A stretch of 25,781 nt of DNA, taken from NCBI GenBank assembly GCA_000969725.1, contig JXSR01S018211.1. One strand, written 5' to 3'. The stretch is from Ophiothrix spiculata. Its lineage: Eukaryota > Echinodermata > Ophiuroidea > Amphilepidida > Ophiotrichidae. Below are positions 1-10,471 of this stretch, one piece after another. The translations under genes were made by a program, and so were the position numbers. Under the pieces are notes generated by a model. It made no database searches. It saw nothing but the letters and a program-made list of their open reading frames with translations, and was not told the DNA's origin. Each line of letters starts with the position of its first letter. The stretch's first letter is position 1.

Positions 1-176
1 AACACATATTATTTTAGATGTGATCTTGAAGAAATCGGAAAATATTAATCTTTTTTTCCTATATTTTTCAAAATTTTACCTTCATTTTTCTTTTTGACTG
101 CCTCATTTTTTTTCTGCTTGCCGTGATTTTTTTCTGGGAGCGGCGCTCCCGTGCTCCCGTGGATTTCGAAGCCCTG
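1..176. mobile_element. possible 3' part of a hAT-like non-autonomous element, cut by window start
   Basis: The segment ends in GAAGCCCTG at 168-176. Read from the other strand this starts CAGGGCTTCGAAATCC, which resembles the CAGGG termini of non-autonomous hAT elements. A GC-rich hairpin (GGGAGC at 136-141, GCTCCC at 145-150) lies just inside, after a T-rich stretch. The other end would lie outside the window, so neither the second TIR nor a target duplication can be tested. The assignment rests on one terminus only. Confidence 0.3.
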
Positions 177-1796
177 GTACCTAGTTATGGATATTCATCA
201 ATTGGACTGAATAAGATATTTAACAATCAGCAGGTAGTAATTCCCTATATGAATACGTGGTAGGATCCATCAATCATTTTGCCGGTCACTCGTGGAGGCA
301 AAGATTATGCTGGTTGCTGGCAGAGGCCACTGAATAACTGAAAAGATTATGCTTACTGCAGGACAATTATAGGAATTATACGTAGAACTGAGTCAGTTAA
401 ATCTTCCATTTACCAGTTTACACATGACAAATGAACCCGACAGCTGCTTCACATTTAAAATCCTTTGCTTTAAGTTGGTGGTTTCTGCATTCCCCCTGTT
501 ATCTTATGCGAAAGGGAATTCAGAGGGAATTCAAAGAGGCACAGATCCACAAAGAAACGACGTTTAAAATCACTGCCGAATTTAGGATAAAAAAGATAAG
601 GACACTGACCAAACCATTACATCCAGGTACACAATTTCCTAAAGAAAACCTGGAAATTCGTAGAAAACCCACGTGGCTTGATATGTAGTAAAATTAGTGC
701 ATGGTATATGCATTTACTTGTGGTTTAGGATAATTCTTCATGTTTTGATGCTTTTCAATTTCCTTATTACCTAAAATGAGTCATTTGAAAATTCAGCCCA
801 TTCCTCTCTAGAAATGAACCATAGCAGAGTCTCTCCTTTAGGCAGCATTACATGAATATTGTTCAAGGGTTTGGATTAGGGTTAGGGTAGAGATAAACGC
901 CCAAAATATCAAGTCTCTGTCCCGTCTGCTTCACGAAAAAATTGGGGCTGAATTTTTGAAAGTGACAGAATTCGGGATAGCTTGGCTATTAGATTGTATA
1001 AGTTGTGGGATGCATCTGAGTTCAACCGTAAAAATAAACGTAATGCTCATCTAAACGATAGTACAAGAATTCTGTTTAAAACGATACGTTGCCGTATTAT
1101 TCGGCAACTTACCTGTAAGAAAATCGGTAAAATACGGTTTTTAAAATGCGGTATTTTACTGGCATATCTAAACTGCCAGTTGAATACCGTATTGAGGTTA
1201 CCATTGTTACGTAAATTATATTTCCGGACATTTCTTACAGTGTACACAAGCATCGCTGTTCGAAGCTGTTCGATCAAGTAGCAAAGTCATCAAATAGCCT
1301 TAAGGTTGTACAGTGGTTTTAAAACTAAATATTTAAGTCAAGTAGCTTGAAAATCGATTCAGGAAAAGTAACACCCCAAATGAGGCAAAAATATTTCAAG
1401 GCGTAACATTGTAACTATAAGGTCAGAGAAAACAATCGACCGTTTAAAAAAAGTCATCTTTTCGTGAAACGCAAACTGAAGTTTAATTAAAGATTAGACT
1501 GAAAGGCTACGAAACGACCTTGGAAATGAGATCAAATAATAATTTGTACCGAACAAAATCTCAGCGCAGCACCCAAAATTAAAGTTCAAATAATAGGATT
1601 TTCATGATAATCGAAGATTAGAAAGGAACCGCGGCTACTATTTTTTCTAGGTTTCTTTAACATGTTTAAGCCATTTAATTTTGTTTTCTACATAGCTTTT
1701 CCCAATCTTGTTATTCCTCCTTCATTCATGTTCTTCCACTAAACGACTTAATGCATGATCCGGTTGTCTTTGAACAAACCAGAGGAGGGTGGTCGT
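177..1796. other. non-coding stretch, nothing firm recognised
   Basis: Only short open frames without recognisable domains occur here (for example 431-688 and 982-1281). Two TTAGGG units at 876-887 are too few to be called a telomeric tract. Between about 1080 and 1200 there are several short related pieces containing ATACGGT or ACCGTATT in both orientations, and a small stem (GTTGCCG with CGGCAAC). These may be remains of an old fold-back element. Confidence 0.5.
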
Positions 1797-1815
1797 GGCA
1801 ACTGTAACAGTTGCC
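1797..1815. repeat. perfect 9-bp-arm hairpin
   Basis: GGCAACTGT at 1797-1805 is the exact reverse complement of ACAGTTGCC at 1807-1815, with a single A between. It lies in a GC-richer patch that also holds ACGATATCGT and a GACGTCA. No mobile-element ends could be fixed around it. Confidence 0.7.
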
Positions 1816-1966
1816 GGACGGTATACACGATATCGTAGCCGATCCCCGGTGACGTCATGTCTTATACCGCCTCTGCCATTGGGATTCATGGAAAATTACA
1901 ACTTCCGGAATGATCACTACAATTATTTTCGTAATCGGTAAACAATATAATAACATATATAAATAG

Positions 1967-1988
1967 TGGGGTTCACGCGTGAACCCCA
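1967..1988. repeat. 22-nt perfect palindrome
   Basis: The sequence around ACGCGT is fully self-complementary for 22 bases with no spacer (TGGGG at one end, CCCCA at the other). It stands out from AT-rich flanks. It could be a fold-back remnant or a dimeric protein-binding site; nothing further in the sequence decides this. Confidence 0.85.
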
Positions 1989-2640
1989 GCGGATTTAGAA
2001 AGACATAATTATGCTGATTACTATAAAAAACACTTTTGTATTTTTTTTAGGAAAGGTAAAAATATGATCTTTGGCATTTTTTTCTTCAATACGTCACGTG
2101 ACCCAATAGAAATACACGTAAATCGAACCCTAAATTTGCGTTTTAGAAATCCCTCGTCCCTAAATCTAGTTGATGCTGTTTATCGTGTCCGCCACCGCCT
2201 GGAACAAACAAAACTAGTCACATGATCTTTATCAGTACCAGAAAAGCTCAGAAATTATAACCAATTCTCTCTAACACCACATTTTATAGCCTTATAGATA
2301 ACTCCGCGCCTAAACAAATTAGGCTATCTGTAGCCATAATAACATTTGGTTACCGTATAGTTATTCGACTCAAAATGTCTACTTTCATCAACGTAATAGC
2401 AGTAGTTATTAGGCAAATTGAATACTAATGAACGCACCGGAGAAAATAAATGGGAAGAGGGAGTGGAGATAATGTGTTAGTAAACAAACACAATGTTTCC
2501 TTGACAATATGCATTTAAAGCAGTAGGCTACTGAACTGCTCGCCATTCTTCATGTTCTTTTGATGACATTCGTGTCATTTTTAAGCTTTTGCCAAATTTC
2601 ATGGGATTTTACCCCCGAAAAATACTTAGCTCAATTCAAT
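1989..2640. other. AT-rich non-coding stretch
   Basis: No open frame of note, repeat or RNA gene recognised. A small ATGACA-TTCG-TGTCAT stem occurs near 2561-2577. Confidence 0.5.
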
Positions 2641-2682
2641 GTTTAAACATGCACGATTTACATGATTTAGGCATGTTTAAAC
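2641..2682. repeat. inverted repeat, 12-bp perfect arms, 18-nt loop
   Basis: GTTTAAACATGC at 2641-2652 is exactly complementary to GCATGTTTAAAC at 2671-2682. Each arm contains the 8-bp palindrome GTTTAAAC. The spacer is 18 nt. No wider TIR structure was seen. Confidence 0.75.
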
Positions 2683-3042
2683 TCTGACGCGTAATGGCTG
2701 AATATGTTTGGGTCTGTTAATAAAGCGTTATTTATATTTCTAATCACAAAATTTTGGTACCTATACGCTCGATCTCTCAAGACTTCAGTTAATTAATGCT
2801 GATATTAATATGATGTTGTTTAGGGTCGTTTAGTAAACATGCCCTGCTAACTATTTGATATATCGGTTTGATGAAATTAACAATTTCCTACTATTAGATA
2901 AAGGATTTAAATGATTGTAAGATATAAACTTTGGCATGTGGCTTGCACTTAGTTTCAAGTTCTATACAGGTAACTTTGTACGTGCAGAAATTGGTGTATT
3001 CAGTGTGTTGTTTTGTGGAGATGTCCAACAGAGAGAACCGAA

Positions 3043-3305
3043 ATGCACAACAGAGGTTTATGAGTTAGACCAAGTTTAAAGTTAGACCTGGTTTAAGTGG
3101 AATTTTGCATCATGGCTAAATATACTTTACTCAACCAATATTATAATATTTTGTGTTTTTTGAAATATTTGTAACTGAATCCTCAATATTGAAAGCTGTT
3201 ACAGTTCAAAAATGCTAGAAAACGTCTTTTTCAGACAGTATTAATTTTGACTTAGACACGGTCTAACTTTAAGCCTGGTCTAAGTCTTAAACCTCTTTTG
3301 TGCAT
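3043..3305. mobile_element. MITE-like element with ~57-bp TIRs
   Basis: The left arm (3043-3099) and the reverse complement of the right arm (3249-3305) start ATGCACAA, continue AGAGGTTTA and hold two TTAGACC motifs per arm. I count about 48 matches in 57. The 263-bp element has no coding capacity, as expected for a non-autonomous DNA transposon. The flanks just outside also look partly alike (CCGAA on the left, and TCCGT from the right end read in reverse), so the true ends may lie a few bases further out. I could not identify a clean target duplication or the superfamily. Confidence 0.75.
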
Positions 3306-3542
3306 ACGGACCTAAGGGCCCAGTCACACATCACGAAACGTACGAATCATCGTAACGACCACTCATTTGGAAATCGATATACATGTATTTCAATGACTGA
3401 AACAGAATACGTTATTCGTATGCACGTTTGGGCTCTATTATACGGTGGTGTGTGCCAGAGCCTTACGGTGGTGTGTGCCAGAGCCGTAAGACTCTGTTAC
3501 ACATCACCGTATAGACCCTAAACGTACGAATAACGTACAAAA

Positions 3543-3593
3543 GTTTCACATACTGAACGTGTACCAAACGGACCACCACCGTATGGATAACGA
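3543..3593 (+). repeat. 51-nt direct repeat, copy 1
   Basis: Begins GTTTCACATACTGAACGTGT. It matches copy 2 at 3849-3899 with about four mismatches, at a 306-nt offset. Together with the fold-back units upstream of each copy, it suggests that the element at 3312-4008 contains two diverged tandem modules. Confidence 0.8.
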
Positions 3594-3848
3594 GTAAAAC
3601 GTACACATAACAGACAAACCGATTGAAAATGTATTGAACCATAGATGTCTTTAAAAATCTTTGATTAAACGTGCTTGTAACGAACACACGGCGAGTAACA
3701 ATGCAATAAAGGAAGCAATACCGGGGTTAAGACCGATAGACGTACGTTTTTGTTCTATGGTGATGCCTGACAGAGCCTTGACGGGAAAAGAGGAATGAGG
3801 CAGTGACGGCTCTGTCAGACATCACTGTATTAATCCAAACGTGCGAAG

Positions 3849-3899
3849 GTTTCACATACTGAACGTGTGCCAAACGGATCACCACCATATGAATAACGA
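3849..3899 (+). repeat. 51-nt direct repeat, copy 2
   Basis: Partner of 3543-3593, with the same GTTTCACATACTGAACGTGT start. It is followed by GAATAACGATATATGAATACAG, which diverges from the first copy. Confidence 0.8.
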
Positions 3900-4008
3900 T
3901 ATATGAATACAGATATACAGGATTCGTTATCCATACGGTGGCTATCCGTCTGGCACACGTTATTCGTACGTTTTTGCTCTATACGGTGATGTGTGAGAGA
4001 GCCTTAAG

Positions 4009-6955
4009 TGATTAATAAATTAATATTAATAATGCGACTGGACCAGTCTAAATTGTTCAATGCAGGTGAAATATAACGACCGTTCTCATTTACTGAAGTA
4101 TCTATTTAGCATTTTGTATTACAAAAAATCACCAAAAGTTACTACGTTATAGTATAATGTCATAGGTATAACGTTACTTGTATAAAATGAGCATAGTGGT
4201 AGCACTCAACGACATGTTATTTTGACATGACGAGTCACAAAAACCCTCGGTCACAAAATAGATCACCATAAGTTTAAGTTTATCAAGCAACACACAAAAA
4301 AGTAGGCTCATAATAAAATGGAAATCTGTGCCTCTCTAGTCAACAATTACAGTTAAACATCAGACTTTATCTTCCTTAACATAAAACACATTATATAAAA
4401 TCATGACTTAAAGAAATGTAACGGAGTTACTGAAACGCCTTTAAGAAATGTAGCGGGTTTATTTAATAGGAAGCGTCTTTAAGAAATGTTCAACCAGAAG
4501 AAACATAGCCCTAATTCATCAGATTTCTTCAAAGCTCCAGTATCCTTCAACTTGACTTGCAGATATTGAATGTAAAAATAATGAAAATGAAATGAAAAAT
4601 AATGTGATTATTAAATATGGTCATTAAGCGTCTGTTAAGGAAACAGTTAAAATGGTGAGGAAATGTTAAAAACCTCTTGTCGTTTTCTTGAAATCCTAGA
4701 CAGACAAAAACATATTATTAAGGCGCTTTAGTCGAGATTTGTGACTTATATTAACTGTCAAAAATTCAATGAGTCATTAATATTATGAAATTGCTGAAAT
4801 GAATTTAAAGTCGTTTCTAAATTTATATAGGTTAAACTTTTACCAAATATTTCCTTTTCTATCGACAATCCCATTTAACTGGCCACAATTGCAAACATGT
4901 ATCACTTTTAATTAAAATACAACAGAACCAAGAAAATTTGAAGAATACTCCATGACGATTTTTATTCCCCAGTACTATCAAATGACTATAGAAGCCTTAG
5001 AAGTACTATCAACATACCGCTATATAACTTCAAGTAATTAATAAGTTTTACATCTTCTTAATAAGTTTGCCACTAGAGAATTGATTTATTTTGTTTTCGT
5101 TGGGAGTTGTTTGTGTGGTATTTTAGTAGACCAGGCTTGATATTTTCTATGATATTTTTCCTATTTGAAAAAAAAAGAAGATTTTGGTAACAATCATTTT
5201 GCAGCCAATAAATAAGTTGTTCCGATAAATCATATTGGGTGTCGTATCCAAACTGATCTGACATCTGACATTGAATGATAGTTTTTATAAAGCATGTTTA
5301 GCCGTGCTGACCGACTTCTCTTCTTAGCTTCTTCATATCTAGAAGTAGTAAAAACGAGGAGAAAGTCGGATAAACCGCCCTTACAACAGTGACTATCAAG
5401 CGATATTAAAGACAATACAGTCAACGAAAATGACTACTCATAATTTCACTAAGAGTCAAACACGTGACAGTTATCTCCTATCTAACTCCTTCGCATCTGT
5501 AAAATGGAATTATTTTACTTTTTCTACTGAAATGAATGAATTTCATGAATGAGGTGTTATATGTGTGTGTATTTTTTTTAACATGTTCAAGTGAAAACGA
5601 CTGCCTTTAACTCCTGGAAGTTGATTTTCTATTTTCTTTTAAAATGGATTAAAACTCATGAATACAAGAAAAACTTATGTGTAGAACACGCCACACATTT
5701 CACTTCTTATAAGAATCGCAACCAATACACAGTCGTATTTTTTGGGATTTAGATTTTTTAAAAAGTCTTATTTCGCAAATTTAAAGTACATCTAAAAGTT
5801 CGATTTTTATTATTTAAAGATTGTTTCGCTGGAGGTCAGCCTTAAAGTAAGGATTAAACTAAATCTTTAAAGGGCTAAAAGAAGGAAAGTAAAAAATGAC
5901 CATGACCAATCACGTCAATTATATTGTGTCACGTGCCTGTGATTTCGACATTTATTTTTTTACACTTTATTTTCGACAATTTCACACTTATATCACAAAA
6001 AGTACATTTTCCGCATGTTGCTGTGTATTTCAAGTTACAATAAAAATACATTGTACATTCAATGAAAGAGAGTTCACGGAAATGTGGTCACAAATTGGTA
6101 TCCTCGGCCCTAAGCTTACAAATGCGATGAAAACGTCTAAAATTTTTAAGAAACACCAATATTTCATTTGTCGGTCGCTGAGCGCCGTTATCGGTGCATC
6201 ATTATAAAATCATTTTGATATTGTTAGGAAAAACATATAAAAATCAGAAGAATATATCCTTATGTAGGCTCAAAAGAAAGTTGTTCGGTTACATTTGCAA
6301 AAAAATATGGATATGAAAGTCGAAACAAACAAACAACAGAACCTTTTTTATAGGTTTGTGTTGAAAAAAAAGAAGATGTATGGGTACTTTTTTTTTAAAA
6401 CCAAAAATTGTGCTCCACTTACGCCACTGATACCGATTGTAATTAGTTTATTTTTGAAACTGGTGTTTTCAATCAACCAATCAGTGTAACTGGTTTCAAT
6501 GCGCTTTCTTAAATAACAACGATCATAAGATGCATTACCAATTTTCTGCAAGTTTTAATATTATAAGAAACTTAGATAAGAAAGATATCCCATGATTTAA
6601 CCTGTGGATTCATATCGATCAGAAGCTTGAAATAAATTTAGCCTTCCCAATGTGGTCGCCGGGAAAGACAAATTGACATTTGGAAAGTCTTAATGGATAC
6701 CCTCTAGTTCAGTTTCACCAAAGTGGATATAACTTAGCATTTCCTTTAGATGATAGATAATTCATAGGGATGCTATGACCTTTCCTTAAACACAAGAGTA
6801 GAAAAAATATTAGAAAACCCCGTTTTGTGTTTTTACAAGATTATTGCATCTTGACCAAGTATTTCAAGGTCATAAACTTGAAGTACTCTTCTAAATAGAA
6901 AAAAGGACATTTTCTTTTTCTGTTTACAACGCATGAAGAAGGATAGATAAAATGT
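4009..6955. other. AT-rich non-coding stretch, nothing recognised
   Basis: Nearly 3 kb with only short, compositionally random open frames (for example 5230-5424 on the minus strand and 5896-6207 on the plus strand), none with a domain I recognise. Three spaced copies of TTTAAGAAATGT-like sequence lie between 4408 and 4490. No TIR pairs, RNA genes or retrotransposon motifs were seen. Confidence 0.5.
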
Positions 6956-7154
6956 TATAGACCATATCGATAATTGACATAATCCCGCCGTTGATGGGGT
7001 AAATCCACAGAAACGGACGGGGAATCGGAACTCGGAACGAGGCCAAGTATGATAAACACACTACTTGCTCTCGCTCTGAGTTCCGTTCTCCGTCCGGTTC
7101 TGTGGATTTACCCCATCAACGGCGGGATTATGTCAATTATCGATATGGTCTATA
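6956..7154. repeat. 199-nt near-perfect hairpin (fold-back)
   Basis: The first 57 bases (6956-7012, starting TATAGACCATATCGAT) are exactly complementary to 7098-7154. The next ~37 bases of each arm pair with a few mismatches, leaving a short loop around 7048-7060. The arms are richer in G and C than the flanks and contain CCCGCCGTTGATGGGG. The outer sequence TATAGACC fits a fold-back transposon inserted at TA, but no longer target duplication is visible. An open frame from 7049 arises from the right arm and is not taken as a gene. The high identity of the arms points to a recent origin or to ongoing correction. Confidence 0.85.
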
Positions 7155-7604
7155 TGATATTTGATTGTTATGAAAAGACCCCCAAGCATGAGCTAAATCT
7201 CTTAGTTCATTATAGGAATTTCCTACTGAAGGAGGACGAAGATTTGTCAAGGACATTAGCAAGTCCAGCTATATTGGCTATAATAATTGATGCGTCATAA
7301 TCCTTTGGAGGACTGTCGCATTTTTGGCTGATTCCTGTACGGATATTTTGACTAGGTTATTAGTTTACATATCGTCTAGCCTAGAACATTCAATGATGAC
7401 CGTAGAATGAGCAAAATACCTTGTAACACAATATCTTTATTTATATACATTATTATCTAGTCATCAAAGATATGATTAATCTTAATGCAAAACAGCAACT
7501 ATTTAGGATATTGTATTTCACAAAAAACAATGAAAATAAGTATTATCTTTATGTATAAAACTTGAAATGACCAAGACAGACAGAGACGTTTTTTCTATTA
7601 ATCA
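7155..7604. other. AT-rich non-coding stretch
   Basis: No gene, RNA or repeat recognised between the 199-nt hairpin and the TA-flanked element at 7607. Confidence 0.5.
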
Positions 7605-7606
7605 TA

Positions 7607-7749
7607 CAGAGGAACCTCTTTAACAAGAAATCTGTGGGGCAGCACATTTTAATTTGTGTTATCCATCACTAATTGCATACAAATTCAGAGTCAGGGACTC
7701 GGAAATCAATTTTTTGGTTAACAGATTTTGTGTTATAGAGGCTCCACTG
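7607..7749. mobile_element. TA-flanked MITE, pogo/Tc1-mariner-like
   Basis: The element starts CAGAGGAACCTCTTTAACA and ends in the complement of CAGTGGAGCCTCTATAACA. The TIRs are about 28 bp, with AATCTGT at the inner edge of both. TA stands immediately outside each end (7605-7606 and 7750-7751), the target duplication of the Tc1/mariner superfamily. The CAGTGGA(A/G)CCTCT type of terminus is typical of pogo-like non-autonomous elements. At 143 bp it cannot encode a transposase. Confidence 0.75.
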
Positions 7750-8216
7750 TACATTTAAACTTATTTTTACAAATAAAGCACAGAAATGGTAGACGTATTA
7801 ACCTTTACTCTGTGGTGGCCATATTGTATTTCGCTTTATTTGACATCAAATCAAGTGTTCTAGTTTACATATTTGTGTAGTTTACCATATGAAATGTTCC
7901 TAATATAAGTAAATAAAATAATCTCATTCATATTCACTCAACATCTTAGGGTTTGATACCAAGTTGCCGTGTGATTAATATTTAAGAAGGATAGAAAACT
8001 TTCCCCAAAAGTGAGACCTATACGTGCTTTATAAATTACTACACTGAGCCGATCACCGACCTCAGAGTGTAGGGCCAAACTTATTCCATCTACATCTATA
8101 TAATAATACTCAGTAACGTTGTCAAAAGACAATATCTGACTGAGATATAACAGGCGTCATACAAATAATACAATATCAGAACATAATTTTTGATAATAAT
8201 ACAATGTTTTAAAAAT

Positions 8217-8277
8217 GACTACAGGCGAATTACCGGCAGCCAACCCTTAGGGCGAAAGGTACCCTAAGAGCCTACAA
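8217..8277. repeat. 3' UTR stem-loop repeat of the L2-like element, distal copy
   Basis: This 61-nt unit, starting GACTACAGGCG, recurs at 8303-8363 with about 53 of 61 positions alike, a period of 86 nt. Each copy holds CTTAGGG and CCCTAAG, which form a 7-bp stem with a short loop. In L2-clade elements a 3' stem-loop is the known recognition signal for the element's own reverse transcriptase, so a doubled stem-loop at this point suggests the same role. Confidence 0.75.
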
Positions 8278-9197
8278 TATTTAACGGTATGACAAAAAGT
8301 GTGACTACTGGCGATATACCGGCAGTCTACCCTTAGGGCGAAGGGTACCCTAAGAGCATACAAAAGAAAAAAAAATGACATATTACAAAGACCGGTTTTG
8401 AATGATTCTAATTTGGTGAGATCAAGATGAGTGGATGGTAAGCTATTCCAGTCTAGAATAGTGCGCGGAAAGAAGCTGAATTTGTAAGCATTTGTATGAG
8501 GGGCCATGACGCGAAATCTAGATGAATGGAATTCACGGGTTTGCGATGCAAGCGGTCTTTGGATATAATAGGGTATTGGTACAGCAATTTCTTTATTTTG
8601 AATTTTGAACATTGTGACGAGACGTGCGTTTCTTCGGCGTTGTTCAAGGGATGGCCAATTTAATTTATATAGGAGCTGAGTGACAGTGCCCTCTGATTTC
8701 TGGTAATTGTTGGAAACAAAACGGGCAGCCCTCCTTTGCACCATTTCTAACCTTTGAATATCATTTGTGGAGTAAGGGTCCCATACAACACTAGCATATT
8801 CTAGGATGGGACGAACGAGTGCAAAGTACATTTGTTTTTTAATAGTTGAGGGACATCGCCACAAATTACGACGGAAAAACCAAAGGGATCTATTTGCTTT
8901 CATTATTATGTTGTTAATATGCTCAGTCCATTTAAGATTGAATGTTAATTCAACGCCGAGGTATGGATGATGTTTAACACTATTTAAATGATCGTTTTCC
9001 ATTGTATAATTATAAACTAGAGGACTCTTTTTAGTTGTTATACGGAGAATGTTACATTTGGCCGTATTAAAAGACATTTGCCAATTTGCCGCCCAATCTG
9101 TTAGTGAGTTGAGATCTTTTTGAAGTAGGTCTATGTCATGCTGAGATTGTACGGTATAACACACAATCATCAGCAAATAAACGTATGTGTGTTTCAT
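8247..9197 (-). pseudogene. ORF2 C-terminal part (RT thumb and C-terminal domain), L2-like
   Basis: The frame covers the part of an L2/CR1-type ORF2 that follows the catalytic core. A QHDIDLLQKDLNSLTDWA stretch near residues 19-36 and YLGVELTFNLKWTEHI after it are the usual thumb sequences. ILEYASVVWDPY and RLEMVQRRAARFV are hallmark motifs of the C-terminal region in this superfamily, and WNSLP follows near the end. The true end is probably near SFKTGL; the last ~50 residues read into the 3' UTR repeats. The apparent first ~18 residues come from the wrong frame: one base is lost or gained near 9145-9150, just after the FADD region in the neighbouring frame. Part of a dead copy. Confidence 0.85.
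8303..8363. repeat. 3' UTR stem-loop repeat of the L2-like element, proximal copy
   Basis: Second 61-nt unit (start GACTACTGGCG, end GCATACAA) with the same CTTAGGG/CCCTAAG stem. It directly follows the likely end of the coding region on the minus strand, separated from it by a short A-rich run on the plus strand. Confidence 0.75.
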
Positions 9198-9498
9198 TGT
9201 TGATTTTATCTGCTATGTCGTTGATATATATCAAGAACATCAGGGGCCCCAGTACTGTACCCTGCGGAACCCCGGATTTGACTTGAGAGTGATCTGAAGC
9301 TTCTCCATCAACGACAACACGCTGAGTACGCTCAGTGAGCCACTGCGTGATCCATTTTAGGATATTACCACGGATGCCATAAAATTTGAGCTTTTGTAAA
9401 AGACGTTGATGGGGTACTTTATCAAAGGCCTTCTGAAAATCTAAGATTAAGACGTCTGTTTGCAAACCATGATCCAAATTACGGGCTAGGTCCTCCAC
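9136..9498 (-). pseudogene. ORF2 reverse transcriptase catalytic core, L2-like
   Basis: This frame holds the fingers-palm core of a non-LTR reverse transcriptase, the enzyme that copies element RNA into DNA at the nicked target. Motif A is LILDFQKAFDKV (residues 17-28). The conserved GVPQGTVLGP stretch is at residues 76-85 and is followed by LIYINDI. The catalytic FADD is at residues 108-111 (nucleotides 9166-9177). All these key residues are present, so the core itself is well preserved. The upstream part of the domain (HGFRSNHSCDTQL) lies in the same frame before the apparent start, so the methionine is not a real start. Frames shift on both sides, so no full enzyme could be made. Confidence 0.9.
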
Positions 9499-9499
9499 A

Positions 9500-9925
9500 G
9501 TTATGATTAGTTGGGTGTCGCAAGAGTGATTTGACCGGAATCCGTGCTGAAAAAAGATAAGATATTATGTTGTTCAAGATAGTTCATGATATGTCTAAAT
9601 ATTACATGTTCTAATAATTTACAAGGTACAGAAGTTAGTGAGACGGGTCGGTAGTTAGCTGGATCACTTTTTTGCCTTTTTTTAAAAGTGCCGTTATGTT
9701 GCCCGTGAGCCAGTCACCAGGCAGTTGACTAGTTTGTAAAGACTGATCGAATATCTTTGCAATAACTGGAGCCAATTCCTGACTAAAGGCACGCAAGACG
9801 CGTGACGGTATTCCGTCAGGACCATTGGCTTTCTTGATATTAATGTTTCTCAGCAGCTTTTCAATTCCATTAACATGAACAACCAGATTGCTTATGGTCT
9901 GGTATTTATCCAATGGCATAGGAGG
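9500..9925 (-). pseudogene. ORF2 reverse transcriptase N-terminal part, L2-like
   Basis: The open frame at 9635-9919 carries the start of the reverse transcriptase: KANGPDGIPSRVLRAF, then LPGDWLTGNITALLKKG. After a frame change near 9660, NYRPVSLTSVPCKLLEHV follows, and after a second change near 9550 comes the HGFRSNHS stretch that leads into the catalytic core. The order and spacing match L2/CR1-type enzymes. At least two single-base shifts break it. Confidence 0.85.
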
Positions 9926-10470
9926 AATGTTTGTTGTATTTTCATTTGTGAAAACGCTACTGTACTGATTTTTAGTGCCTTGGCTTTATTCTTGGCATCA
10001 GATATTTCTTTACCATTAACAATTAGCGTGCCTACACCAGATCCATTAGTCTTCAAAGATTTAACATAACTCCAGAACCTTTTTGTAACAACAAATCTAT
10101 GCGCTTGTGGTGCTTCGTTATCTGTTTTTGCACCAGATTCGTCTGTATTTGACAATTATAGGCCCATCATATATTTATTTTTGGCACTTTGCATTTTTCT
10201 TTGCACCAATTTACGAAGCTTTTTGAATTTGGATCTGTTTTCTTCGGTGTTGTATATTTTACTGACGTTATACGCACGATGTTTCTTACGTATTAATTTC
10301 TTAATGCCTGGATTCATCCATGAAACATCCCACTTATCTTTGATAATCTTAGTTGGAACATTATTTGATAAGATTTCAGAGTGAATTATATATGATTTAC
10401 TTTTGGCGGATGGGAAAAAGACTTTCAAGAAAATCGATAGGACGAATGTTCCCCGGGAAAGTGGATCAGC
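9892..10470 (-). pseudogene. ORF2 linker between endonuclease and RT, L2-like
   Basis: The frame at 10156-10470 gives WDVSWMNPGIKKLIRKKHRAY and FKKLRKLVQRKMQSAKNKY, the basic linker commonly found between endonuclease and reverse transcriptase in L2-type ORF2 proteins. After a stop or shift near 10155, the frame at 9892-10155 continues with FWSYVKSLKTNGSGVGTL and DAKNKAKAL, then shifts again near 9975. The order is that of the family. Confidence 0.8.
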
Positions 10471-10471
10471 T

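Larger units (their letters stand above)
3312..4008. mobile_element. fold-back MITE-like element with internal repeats
   Basis: The left end (CTAAGGGC, then CACACATCAC and AACGTACGAAT) matches the reverse complement of the right end (CTTAAGGC, then CACACATCACC and AACGTACGAAT). Inside, ACGTTATTCGTACG, GGCTCTGTC-like and ACATCACCGTAT blocks recur in both orientations. A 20-nt block beginning ACGGTGGTGTGTGCC is tandemly doubled near 3441-3484. The sequence at 3543-3593 recurs at 3849-3899. The ends contain TTAA on the right and CTAA on the left, which could be a TTAA target duplication with one change; this is inference. Confidence 0.65.

Noticed and set aside
431-688. 85-residue open frame with basic C-terminal half
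   Set aside because: No domain, no convincing splice or promoter context. A CAG-GTACAC near 625-633 could be a donor, but nothing supports an exon.
876-887. Two TTAGGG units
   Set aside because: Too short for an interstitial telomeric repeat; expected by chance in AT-rich DNA.
982-1281. Overlapping plus and minus open frames of 99 and 76 residues
   Set aside because: They overlap each other in a region of short inverted ATACGGT pieces and show no domain.
7049-7300. 83-residue open frame
   Set aside because: Its first half is the right arm of the 199-nt hairpin; the rest has no recognisable content.
8217-8363. Possible CRISPR-like repeats
   Set aside because: Only two diverged units in an animal-type retrotransposon 3' UTR.
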